This document shows, piece after piece, positions 50,449-63,200 of a DNA stretch of 64,000 bases. Within the stretch, counting starts at the first letter, position 1; the number at the start of each line of letters is the position of its first letter. This DNA is from Apium graveolens (taxonomy: Eukaryota > Streptophyta > Magnoliopsida > Apiales > Apiaceae): the NCBI RefSeq assembly GCF_009905375.1, contig NC_133656.1:241236401-241300400 (forward strand), given 5' to 3'. The notes under the pieces are model-generated. The model was not told the DNA's origin and made no database searches. It worked only from the letters and a program-made list of their open reading frames with translations. Position numbers and translations under genes: made by a program.

Positions 50449-53400
50449 TACATCGTTTTCTTGGTGGATACCGGTGGAGTGTTTCACACTTGAGGAGCAG
50501 CTGCTAAGGATCTCCGTTCATCGTTCTTGGATCGCTATTAAAGACCTCCATCTTTCCATTAACGTAAAGCTTCTTAAGGTAAACATATTGAACTACGAAT
50601 TAAATATTATATTTTCGCATGGATCCTGTGGATGGTTTCGGTTCTTTTTAAGATTAAATTTATGTTTTCGCTGCGTTTATGTGCTAAAAACCCTTCAGTA
50701 GCCACATTTTTCATGTCTACAGATCTCACCCTTTGAGAGTTAAACATTGCCTCATCCGCCTCAAACTTCGTTAGCTTGACAAAAGCCAACCCCAGTTGCC
50801 CCATCGTCTCCCCAATTTCTTGCTGAGCTTTAATTTCATGTCAATAGCATACTTCCCATTTCATTATACATATTATTAGTACCTAAATCAACTACATGAC
50901 AGTAATAAATATTACAAATTTACATATAACACCGAGGCAAATATCGATATTTCCTTTATTGTATGGAGCTAGGAAATTGATTAACATACATTTAAGCTCA
51001 ATCAAGTCTGAGATGTCGCAACTCAAAATGGTCTCGCTAGATCAGCATTATCAGACAAATATCAATACATATTTGAATCGAGAAACATTACTAATTATAT
51101 AAACCGACAAACATAGCACTCAAAATTTATAATTTACATCAAAAGAGTTCAATAGACCTGCTGAGAAGCATTACCAATCTGATTCTCGAAATCCTACAAC
51201 TTACCCTTCCTCTCCAAAAATTCCTTATCTTCCTCCACAACCGGTGGCTTAACCGCACCCCAATCATTCGTAACCGACTGCTTCAACTCCTTAAAAATCC
51301 TCAACAAATCCCTCCCTCCTTTCGCAGGCAACGCAACCTCATTCACATCCAATGCACTCCCTTGCAAACTCTCCCTCCCAAACAACTGCCAAGGCAACTT
51401 CACCGCCCCATCCAACATTCTCGACACCACATCGCCACATCCGTGGTCCTCACCAACGGCAACTTCCCTTTCGACACGTCTTGCTCCTTCTGAGGATCCG
51501 AAACCGTGATTCGCACACACTTCGCTCCGGAATGTGAAGTCGAAGTTGCGAACAAATCATGACCGTTGACTCCACTTCCTCCGTTGCTATCTTCTCCATC
51601 GAACGATCGAAATATTGCTTCAGCATACGAAGGCGGTTCAAGAAACGTGTTGTACGGATTAGGTTGTTGATTTCTCGATTATTTCTACACATCTCGGATC
51701 GAGATGTGTAGGAGAATATAATAGGAAGGTGAGCGGAGGAGAGGATGGTGGAGGTGAGAAGGGGTGTGAAGATCTGAGTGAAGAGAGGGGTTGAAAGACG
51801 AGGCGGCCACTGCTAATGATTTATGTTTGTTAGGGTTTTATATAAAAATGATAAATTTTTAGGGCTTGTCTGTTAACGGGCTGGGCCTTGACTTAATTAA
51901 GTCTTTACAATCATAATTTCTTAATTATTTTGATAAATATCTTGTTGCTTTTCTGTAAATTATTTAAATATTATTTTAATTTTTGAGTATCAGCTCAGAT
52001 TTAGAGAGAAAGAGTGAATTTTTGTTAAGGGGGGAAATAGCCGCCCAAATTTTTGGCCTGGGAAAGTGTGCAGATTTGTGTCTCAACATCATTTAATTAT
52101 TTTTTTAGTTTTTTATTAAATATTTACAATTTTAAATATTATAAGAAAATTGTATTACTAATGTAAAATATATGTCAAAATAACACGACAATGATAAAAT
52201 TAATCGGAACAATTATTTGTATAATTGAATTGTCGAACAAAAATTTAAAAAAAAATAGAAATCATTCGGGACAAGAATTTACATGGAACCCGTGTTGACC
52301 GTAATTTGACTATTATAAAAACACATGATATAAAATCTATTTTTTTAAAAAAAATTACACAGTTAAAAAATTAGTAGGTAATATCATCCGTACGGTTGGA
52401 TCGTTGAACAAGAATTTTAAAAAAAATAGAATCACCACTCGGGACAAGACTTGGTTATAGGAACTCGTGTTGACTGTAATTTGACTATTATAAAAACACA
52501 CGCTATAAAATCTAAATTTTTAAAAAAAATTACACATTTTTAAAATAAGTAGGTAATATCATCCGTACGGTTGGATCGTTGAACAAGAATTTTAAAAAAA
52601 ATAGAATAATCACTTGGGACAATACTAGGTAACAGCAACCCGTGTTGACCGTAATTTGACTATTAAAAAAGCACGTGATATAAAATCTAAATTTTTTTAA
52701 AAAAAATTAAACATCTCTAAAATTAGAAGGTAACATCATCTGTACGGTTAGATCGTTGAACAAGAATTTTAAGAAAATAGAATCACCACTCGGGACAAGT
52801 CTTGGTTATAGGAACCCGTGTTGACCGTAATTTGACTATTATAAAAACATACGATATAAAATTTAATTTTTTTAAAAAATATTTAGACATCTCTAAAATT
52901 AGTAGGTCTCATCATCCGTATGGTTGGATCGTTGAACAAAAATTTAAAAAAATTAGAATCACCACCCGGAACAAGACTACGTAATGTGAACCCGTGTGCA
53001 CCGGGGTTTGACTATTAAAAAAGCACGTGATATAAAATTTATTTTTTTAAAAAAAAATTACACATCTCTAAAACTAGTAGGAAACAAAATTTGTACGGTT
53101 GGATCAATTAAAAATTATTTAAAAAAAAATATAACATGAATATAACAAATAAATTTTAAGAATAGTAGAATAACTAACGCAACACTAAATAACCTACTGC
53201 AACACCAGAAAGCAAATACAACGCCTGAAGTGCCACGTCAGCAAGTGGGCCCCACTATGTGCCACGTCAGCATGCCACGTCAGCATTTTGGGCCCCCATG
53301 TGGGTCCCACTAATCCCATGTCAGCATGCTGCCGTGGCATGCCACTTCAGCGTTACACGTCACCAATGGGCCCCATATGTGGGGTCCCAAAATGCTGACG

Positions 53401-53690
53401 TGGCATGACACGTCAACATGCCACGTTAGCACCCGTGGGTCCCCAGCACGCCACCTCAGATTTATTTTCCACGTCAGCATTTATTAAATAAAAAAAAATA
53501 TCTAATACAACGCTATGACCTCTACTGTTACACGCTGCGCAACACTAACAGTTATTAGCAATGGTAGCTTCAATGAAATGCAACGCTTTCACCACTATGT
53601 TGCAATAAATAGAAAATTTTTTAGATAATGCAACGCTTTTTGTGCAACGCTGGATAAAAACCGTTGCCTATGCGCACTTATGGCGTAGTG
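50449..53690. mobile_element. Right-hand part of the CACTA transposon, copy C
   Basis: Begins inside the solo LTR at the duplication joint, so it lacks the RRN3 fragment and left terminus. It keeps the LTR end (to 50697), the SNX2 fragment, the ~175-bp repeats (about 52200-53140), the subterminal repeats (about 53231-53481) and the right terminus ending at 53690, then AATGTTCATGACC. Confidence 0.85.
50698..51692 (-). pseudogene. SNX2: SNX2-like fragment, copy C
   Basis: Exon 51692-51158 (PX-less N-terminal and linker part, 8-bp frameshift duplication) and exon 50827-50698 (GQLGLAFVKLTKFEADEA). It lacks the downstream BAR exons that remain at 22763-23211 in the first unit. Confidence 0.85.
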
Positions 53691-55462
53691 AATGTTCATG
53701 ACCGATAAGATGATGATGCCTAAAACTTTTTTACCTATGGGAGGATTAGCTAAGAATGCGATCGCTATCCAACCTGAAGCTTGATAAATAGACCCTACTT
53801 TAATAATCACTTTGTACTTTACATATTTTGTAACTCTGATCCAAGATATAAATCAATCACCTGGTTCCTAGCATGCAAAAGACTCAGAAAAGCTCATCTT
53901 AGTTAATATTATGTACATGCCTTCAGGAGAACATATTGTAAAGGCTAAAATCTAAATTACATGAAAAGAGAAGATGAAAGGAGAAAAAATACGACAAATA
54001 TAAAAGTAATAGGAAGAAATAAAGGGAGAAATCATTGATCCTTGAGATGGATGGCATGAGAGATATGTTCACCTCCACTTGAAACTCAAAAAAGCTCATC
54101 GTCCATTAATGTTGTAGATCCATGAGAGCACACCATACACAAGAGATAACAATCCAAAAAAATTAAAGATTATGATACGATAATTGGTGGAATAATATCA
54201 AAAATTGCACATGAACTACAACTTTAAGTCTCTCGTTCATTAATGTTTATAACGGGTTTTTAAAAAGTAAAAAAGGCACTGAAGTGGAATATCGATGACA
54301 TTATTGTAACTATTGATAGCTGAAATTATTGTAACTATTGATAGCTGAAATTAACTGGAATAAATTTATCTTTTACATAAATTTTAAGGCAAAATAATAG
54401 ATTCCATTTATGTCATGAAATATAATCAAAATGTCATTGAAATCGCACTTTTATATATTTTGAAAAATTAACGTAAATATTATCATTAACGACTTTACTT
54501 CCATAGGTGATTAAGAACATTATAATTTATTAATTACTTTTTTTGAATAAATAATAATTACTATAATTTTTAAATTTTTTCCATATATTAGTATTACTTG
54601 GAGATCTTGAATTAGAAATTCTCATTAAAATCTGCAAATTTTTAAAACAACATATCATTTAGGTTTCAAATTTTAAAAAAACTTCATTTTTTAAATATTT
54701 ATACAATGTATAAACTTTATAGCCGTTTCTAAAGTTATTAATTGATTGTTAGAAGTTGGTTGGAATAAATTTGATTTTAACGTTAAATTAACTGCAAAAT
54801 ACTGGAGTTTATTTAAGTCACGAATACGATCAAATATCATTATGTATCTTGAAATATATGTCTGTTGAAATTACATTATTACCATCATGTACGATTTAAC
54901 TTATATAAGTTATTTAAAAAATCATATTTTCCAATTATTGTTTATTAATTACCCTGCTGGTACAAACAACAATTGGTATAAATTTATACATGTATAAGAT
55001 TGCTCCTAGATTTTAAAATTTTTGTGCAACCTTATTTATATAGCATAACAATTTTCTTTTCCCAAACTACCCCAAATTATTTGATGCAAAACATGAAAAA
55101 TCTTACAAATATTTAATCACAAATTTACAGGTAAAAGTTAAGGATGAGGTATGTAAAGTGTGGGTTTAGGCCCAATACCATGAACCGCTAACGTCCCCTA
55201 GAAATTGTTTTTCCTGTGACCACGTGTAATAAAACAATTGGTCAGTTTCCAAATAACTGCAAAAAGGATACGTCCAGCACCCAATCCTAGGTACACAGCA
55301 GTGACTCTAGCAAAATGAAAAATCTTATAAATACAGAAAAAAATATTCATTCCTACAGCCTCCAATATATTGCCGCATCTTTAGTTCAGTGTTCTTTTCC
55401 TACACAACATAACAGCAGCAGCCATCTTGTTCAGTTCATATCTAGGGTTTTTGTCTGAAACA
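53691..55462. other. Upstream region of CNOT9-like copy 3
   Basis: Copy of 27920-29691 with the same deletion scar (about 54299-54349), G-box (55221-55226) and TATA-like box (55325-55333). No gene. Confidence 0.7.
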
Positions 55463-58400
55463 ATGTTGAATCTCCCTGACTCTCTTTATCCTGATCCGAT
55501 ACAAGGTGACAACAGTGTTATGTCGAATGGTGGTGCACCTGCTAACAACAATGGTCCCTGTGATGGTGCTAGCAAAGCTATTGATTGGCCTTCTGCTAGT
55601 GTAGAGGACTTGGTTGTGTTGCTTCGAGAACCTGAGCATCGCGAAAAGGCCATTTCATCTCTTACTCAGATTAAGGTCCATCATTTTTCTTCATTTATGA
55701 AGATTTTTGTTTGTTTTATGTACATTTTTGTTTGTTTGTGTATGTTGTTAGGTGGAAATAAATTGATCTGTAATTGTAAATTCATAAATGATGTTTTTAA
55801 TACATGATTGGATGCATTTTTTGTGTTTAAGCTTGTTTAAGAAATTATTGATGATTAATTATGATTAGAGTTATCTTTTATATTTGTGTGTCTTGATTAG
55901 AAGTAATTGATAATAGATCTGAGTTTTTAAAGAGTTTAAATTATGCATTCATATGTTGAAATACAAGTTAAATTGTGGCCTTGTCATGATTTTATGATGT
56001 CTATGCTGGTCATTTCATTTTCATAAAGTCTGGTTTAATCGACCAGGGATTATGTAAACCAGATATACTCATTCGTTTGATTTCATTCTTTACGTGGTTC
56101 ATACACAAACATAGATCGATATTTATTTGTAATCAGTCTGATTTATGAAAGTATCTCTTCAATCGGAATGTGCAAATATATATCTTTGTATGCACGAAAT
56201 GTCACTTTTACGTGGATTCTTTCGATATTTTGTAGTTTTATATTTTATTTAGAACAATAAGTATGTGCAGAGAAATGATGATCTTGACTCGCCTAAATGA
56301 CTGTATAGTATCATTTAAGTTTGCTTGTTAGAAGTTTAAAGTGCGGAGTTAAATTACTTACACTCTATGTTCTAATGTCTATTGGGTGATATAGTATATT
56401 TCATTTCTCACATGTGATTTATCAATACAGAAACAGGGAAGAATTCAAGATTTAGCCCTCCACATTTGGCGGTCAATCAGTACGGTTTTCTTACTCCTAT
56501 CGGTATGCACAATGACTTGGGTCTACCAAATGCTTTGCATTGATCAAACTAAATGTATTTATTTTAATATTTGCTTAAGTTTATATCATGTCGTGAATTC
56601 TTTTTATTAACTTCTAATTTTGGTTAACATTAACAATAAAAGTTCCCTGTTTTGATTTGAGTTTCTTCCTCAGATCTTAATACTGAAGTGGACTACTAAA
56701 CCAAAATGGCAGTATCTAGGTTACATTGTTATATTTGATCTTCTCAAGTCCGGAGTCCCCCAGTTATATAGTATTTAATCAATATTTCGTGATTAATGAT
56801 CCATATTCTTTCTTATCTTTTGAAATGATTATACTTGTTTGTGAATCCCTTGATCCTTGTGTCCGATACTATGACATGCACATCCCCTCATCGGATAGGG
56901 GATTCTTCCTGAATCCTAATTTTGATTCTTTCACCACAATTTGTAATCAAAATTTCTGTTAACCTCCTACTTTCCTAAAATTAAGTATCAGTTTTTGTTA
57001 GTAAATACAAACGTATTATGCTGGTGTTCATTTTTGCATAAATTAAAATATTTTACCTGTATTTTATGTTTTAAATCAATAAATTATGCATTTGATTAAA
57101 TTTGCTTATAGTTTGTGGTTTTTTTAACAAGATTGAATATCTGTAACATGAAATCTAGAGAAAATCTATATTTCTATATGTAGTGTCCCCCGCACCCGAA
57201 TTCCCATGTTATTATATTTATTTATTAGATTTTTGTCCACGCACCCAGCACTTCTGCACCCGTATCCTTGCTTGTCGAAGAAATCTTTCATTGAACTAAT
57301 GAGAAGATTTGCGGAGATCTCAAATATTTTTGAAATTTGAAATTTTGAAACCCAAAAATCTGGAAAATAGGCATTGTAAGGAAGTTCTGCAACTTTTATG
57401 TCACACGTCTTAGAGAAGTCCTACCCTTAAGATCAAGTTGCATCACATCTCAATCAGAACTTGATACAATTTATGAAATCCGCACATGATGGTCATTGGA
57501 ATCATTTAAATGATTTACTACTTTGTTTGACAAGCCCTGCCTTGTGGTTTGTATTGGCTATTCTATCTATTCAAATGAAAATGTTGTGTTTTACAGTTGG
57601 TGATTAATGGAATTATCTTCTTTATTGCAGGAAGTATTATCTATATACAAGTCGTTAACACCTGAGAAACTTACTATGAAAGATTCAAGTAAAGTTTGTG
57701 ATGTACTTGTTTTGTTTGAGGTCATTTCCGCTCCTTTAATTTCCTTTTCTAGTGGTATTAACTTTGTAATGTATTTGCTTTATATGTTCGATTTCCTAAT
57801 TTTCAAACTTTTTTCTTATCAAATTTATTTTTACTTATCAAATTTATTATCTATATACATCAAATTTATTTTTACTTATGCAGGAGCCATAGCTGGTACT
57901 CTATGAACTTAAAAATTATATATGCAACTCTAATATCAAAGTGTATTTTCTATTGAATGCAGTGTTTGGCCACTCACCCTCAAACGAAGATGCAGTTCCT
58001 TAATGGTATTTTTCTAAACTTTCTGAAAGCTATGTGACTGGTTTCTGTTAATGTATTCAGTATTTACATTAGTCTTCTTCAACATAGTTGGATGTATCCA
58101 TAGTTATAGCTTCTTCTCACCAAATGATATAAGCTATATTCATTCTATAACTTTTGCTGATTTCTTGCTGTCTGATATTGCTACTTAAAGACTACACATG
58201 ATATTGTCGAACTTGACGTGTTTTGATATATAAATGCATTCACTTTATATTTCAAGCTGGTATGATTTGTTTATGTGAACACCAAAGAAACAGGACACTG
58301 AGGTAAAATCAGGGATTCAGTTGAAGTTACAAGTTTGTTACATATATTCTGGGATGAGGATTTTGCAAACTTATTCAAATATTGTTATTAACTGATTTGA

Positions 58401-59677
58401 ATAGGATAATTAAGGAGCTAGATAAGGTTAATCGTAGACAGACTTGTATTAACTTACTTTTGTCCTTGCAGTTCAGATACATTGTTACCTGTACCCTTTC
58501 TTGGAGACTGAAGAAACGAGCAAGCCATTCCAGTAACTAAGGCTAATGAGCTTGGGGGTCATTGGTGGTCTTCTGAAGGAGGTACAATTCCACTCTAAAT
58601 CAATACATGATACCTTCAATTTTTTATACTTTAAGCCATTTGAATTATTAAAACAGCTAAGCACCAGTAACCTTGCATGGAAGTATTTTCTCATTGCTAG
58701 TTGCTACCTGCCCTTTCAAGTTTCAGCTCTGAATTGAATGCAATCTTGAGATGAATTAGCTTAATCAGAACCATAGTTCAAGAAAATGTCCATTATTTCT
58801 TACCAGATTGCATATCAATTTGCTTTAATATGATCTGATATGCCTATAAGGTTCTACTCCAAATATCATCTGAATCTTCTCTACTATGCAGGTTGGCGAC
58901 CCTTCGACAAAGGTTGCTGTTCACTGTTTGCTTGAATCAGGACTCTTCCCTTTGTGTCTAAAATCCATAGAATATGGAAACGAACTTTCACAATCAGTAA
59001 GTGTCCATTAAAATTTGAACTCAACATTCTTTTGCTTCTAAGCATTTTTTACTGCAATATATCACCTTACATGTAAGACAGTACAGAGTATGTAATCTGG
59101 TTACTAAAAATTTCAAATTAATCTCCCTTTCTAGTGTTTCTGCTAGATGTTTATTGAAAAAGGGATTTTTAGTTAATACTCCATGTTTCGTATTAATACA
59201 TATCAAGTCGACTTGATGAACATCTAATATTTTGGTGTTGATGAACATTAGTACCCAGCCATATATAAATCATAAGGTTTATATTTGCATGGCATAGACT
59301 TGATCGTCCTAGTAAGAACCTGAGCAAATAATTCTGAAACAATTCCGGTACACCATCAAAATATAAATAGATCGACACCCATAGTTAATTGGCTGTTTAA
59401 ACTCACTCTGAACACTTGTATATGGCTATACAGACTGCATCTTGGATAATGTCAAGAATAATGATGCAAGAGCAGGGACTACAGTATTGCTGTGAGCCTG
59501 CAAACCGGTTGTGTGCAATCATGAAGGTTTTTAATGACGTAATTGAAAAGATGCAGGATGAACCGTCTACTACAGTTTTGAAGAATATTATTCAATGTTA
59601 TGTCATACTGTCCGATGATCCAAGGTTAGCCAGCAACCTTTGTAAGCATATCTTCCTAGCTGTTGTGTGTTTCTATT
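55463..59677 (+). pseudogene. CNOT9-like: CNOT9/RCD1-like copy 3, 5' seven exons
   Basis: Exons 55463-55675, 56431-56502, 57631-57720, 57963-58005, 58472-58581, 58892-58996 and 59434-59624 match copy 2. The same stop in exon 5 is at 58534-58536, so the nonsense change predates the 25.77-kb duplication. Intron 7 is again entered by the retrotransposon after CTATT (59673-59677). Exons 8 and 9 would lie beyond the window. Confidence 0.85.
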
Positions 59678-60229
59678 TGATAGGGATAAATAAGTCCTGA
59701 TTTTATAATTAATGGGCTGCTAGGCCCAATAATAAGATGTATGATATTCATACCAGAAAGGTTAAGCCTGATGGACCAGATCAGGCCTGGTGGAATAAAA
59801 AAAAGGGGCCCAAAAGCCCTGATTATTAATTAATTTCATAATTAATTAATAAGGGAAAAATCAGCTATTGAGAAGAGTCCCGATAAGGATATAAATCCTT
59901 ATAGATTAGCCTCAAGGGGACCTAAAAGGATAAGGAATCAGCTTCCTACCTCCTAGGACTCCTAAGTCTATCCTAATTCAGAGGCTTGTCCACCAAGTCT
60001 CCTATACCAAGTCCAATTCAAGGACTCCCACATCTATATAAGGGGCCTCACCCCACAAATCAGAACTACGTTTTTTGAATTGATCCTTGGCAATCAGCAA
60101 GGTACGTAGGCATCTTGTTAAGGCAGATTGAGTCACGAAACACAAGAGCAGTCAAATCGAGCCTTGAAGCTCACGTTCCTTAGTACTAAATACAGCAATT
60201 ATATATATATTAGTTTTTTATCCATAACA
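59678..60229 (+). repeat. 5' LTR of the second retrotransposon copy
   Basis: Same as 33907-34458, with TATA box near 60034. Confidence 0.93.
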
Positions 60230-60264
60230 TTTGGCGCCGTCTGTGGGAAGGAACAACAACAACC

Positions 60265-63200
60265 ATGGCGAGAACACGGAGAACAATTGGAGCTATAGAG
60301 GAAGGAACACCATCAGAGACAACCCAGGTGATTTCATCAACCGTGGAGGTTCCTCCCCATTCAACTTATGCATCTATTCAGGAGGAAGCCCAGACAGGGG
60401 CAACTCAACCCCAGCTACAAGGGACAACTACCCTGATTCAAGGTACGAATCCTCAAGTTCAACAAATACATATACCTGTGAATTCTCGACCCGTCGGGTA
60501 TGAATATTCAACTATTGTTACTACTAACCCCCCTTATGGGATTCCCCTTCACCCTGAGGTTGGAGGAAGCGGATATGCTAGGCGAAGCGAAGCACGAGGG
60601 CGGTCGCCCCCCTATATACGAGGTTTGGGTCCTATCCCTGAGGATCGGGAATTTTATGGTCCATACACTGAGAGAGACTCCGAATCTTCGGATGATGAAG
60701 TGGCCCCGAGAAGGAAGCGTCCTGGAAAAGAGCCAATGGCCGATGGAAGGCAACGCCCCCAAAGCACCCCAGGGGCGAATCCCCAAGTAGTGCAGGAAAG
60801 GATCAGGGCTCATGAGGCTGAAATCCAAAGGCTGAGGCGTGATTTGGAGGCTCACCAGGCCACCAGACCCCACATACCTCCTAGGGGGAGAAATCCTCCT
60901 CCTATCATAGACCTGGATGGTTCGGTAAGAAGAAGGGCTGCTGTCCCAAGAACTGATCCAAGCAATCTCCTTCCCCTTGGAGATCCTGACGATCCAACTC
61001 CACCCTTCACAGAAGAGATAATGAATGCCCATATCTCAAGGAAATTCAAGATGCCCACTATCAAAGCCTATGATGGCACGGGAGACCCCGCAAATCATGT
61101 TAGGACATTCTCTAATGCACTGCTGCTGCAACCCGTGAATGATGCTATAAAGTGTCGGGCCTTCCCTCAAACCCTGTCGGGTATGGCTCAAAGATGGTAT
61201 AGTCGCTTGCCCCCAAACTCTATAGGATCGTTCCGGGAGTTAAGTCAGGCTTTCAATAAGCAGTTCATCAGTGGGAGAGTCCATGAGAAAAGTTCAGCAT
61301 CTCTCATGAGTATTGTGCAAGGAGCAAAGGAATCTTTGAGAGACTACCTGAATCGTTTTACAAAGGAGGCTTTAAAAGTCCCAGACCTTGATGATAAGGT
61401 AGCCATGATAGCACTGCAACAAGGAACTAGGGATGAGTTTTTCAAGATGTCCTTGGCCAAACGTCCCCCAGAAAACATGTTGCAACTCCAAGAGAGGGCA
61501 GGGAAGTATATCAAGGTTGAAGAAAGCATGAGGAAGACCGTAGTAAGTAATGAGCCCACTGGAGGCAAGAAACGAAAAACTGATTTGAAGTATGTCGCTA
61601 AGGACAAATATCCTAGAACCGAACAAAACCCTGATTCAACCCCCAAGAAGGAAGGACCTGGGGAAAAGTTCACTGAATACGCTAAGCTGAATGCTCCCAG
61701 AAGTCAGATTTTGATGGAGATTGAGAAAGACAGAGATATTCGCTGGCCTAAGCCCTTGAAGGCTGATCCCGCCAAGCTAGATAAGGGCAAGTATTGCAGG
61801 TTTCACAAAGATGTTGGCCATGACACCGATGAGTGTAGGCAATTGAAAGATGAAATTGAGTTTTTGATTCGAAAAGGAAGATTGAACAAGTATACTGAAG
61901 ATGGAGGGGACAGAAATAATAATGGAAGGAAGAACTTTGAAGATCGTAGGAGGGACCAAGATGATCAGGGGCGGAATCCCCAACCCAGAGGGCCGGTTAT
62001 AAATGCAATTTTTGGAGGACCGCGACACCCTCGAGGGCCAGTGATAAACACGATCTTTGGAGGTCCAACTGCTGCTGGATTGTCCAAAAATTCCAGAAAG
62101 GCATATACTAGGGAGGTTATGCATATTGTTGGAGAAGCCCCGAAGAGGGCCAGGACAGAAGTAACATTGGCTTTTGATGATTTCGACCTAGAGGGTGTAA
62201 AGTTTCCCCATGACGACCCGCTGGTCATAACGCCGATAATAGGAAATAGCCCGGTTAAGAAGGTCCTTATGGATAATGGTGCTTCTGTGGATATCTTGCT
62301 CCATGACACCTTTCTAAGAATGGGGTATAACGACTCCCAGTTGACACCAACCGACATGCCGATATATGGATTTGCTGGAGTAGAATATCCTGTGGAAGGG
62401 ATAATCAAATTGCCAACCACCATAGGTACGGAACCAAGGCAAGCAACGCAGATGCTGGATTTCGTGGTGGTAAAGGCTAGTTCAACTTATAATGCTATCA
62501 TGGGGAGAACAGGGATACATGCCTTTAAGGCAGTCCCCTCTTCCTACCATTCAGTCATGAAGTTTCCCACCCGAAACGGGATTGGAGAAGAGAGAGGAGA
62601 TCAAAAAATGGCTAGAAGCTGTTATGTGGCCTCTTTGAGGGCAGATGGAGTCGGGGGGCAGGTTCTTCCTATTGAAGATATGGATGTTCGAGAAAATGAT
62701 GAGAATAGAGGAAGGCCAGCAGAAGAATTGGTTTCGGTTCCTTTAGACCCCGAGAATCCTGAGAGGATGACTTTCATTGGAGCCACATTAGAGGAGCCTC
62801 TTAGAGGGAAGTTAGTGAAATTTTTACAAGAAAATAGTGATGTGTTTGCATGGTCAGCAGCTGATATGCCAGGCATAGACCCGGAGTTAATTACTCACAA
62901 GCTAAACGTGGATCCAAGCCGGAAGACAGTGAAACAAAAGAAAAGAAATTTTGCCCCGGAAAGACAAGAGGCTATAAAACAGGAAGTAGAAAAGCTCTTA
63001 GAAGCTGGTTTCATTGAGGAGATCCAATTTCCGGAGTGGCTAGCCAACCCTGTAATGGTGAAGAAGGCTAATGGAAAGTGGAGGATGTGTATAGACTTCA
63101 CTGATCTGAATGATGCATGCCCCAAAGACTGTTTTCCGTTGCCGAGAATTGATACTTTGATTGATGCCACTGCTGGGCATGAGATGCTGAGTTTCATGGA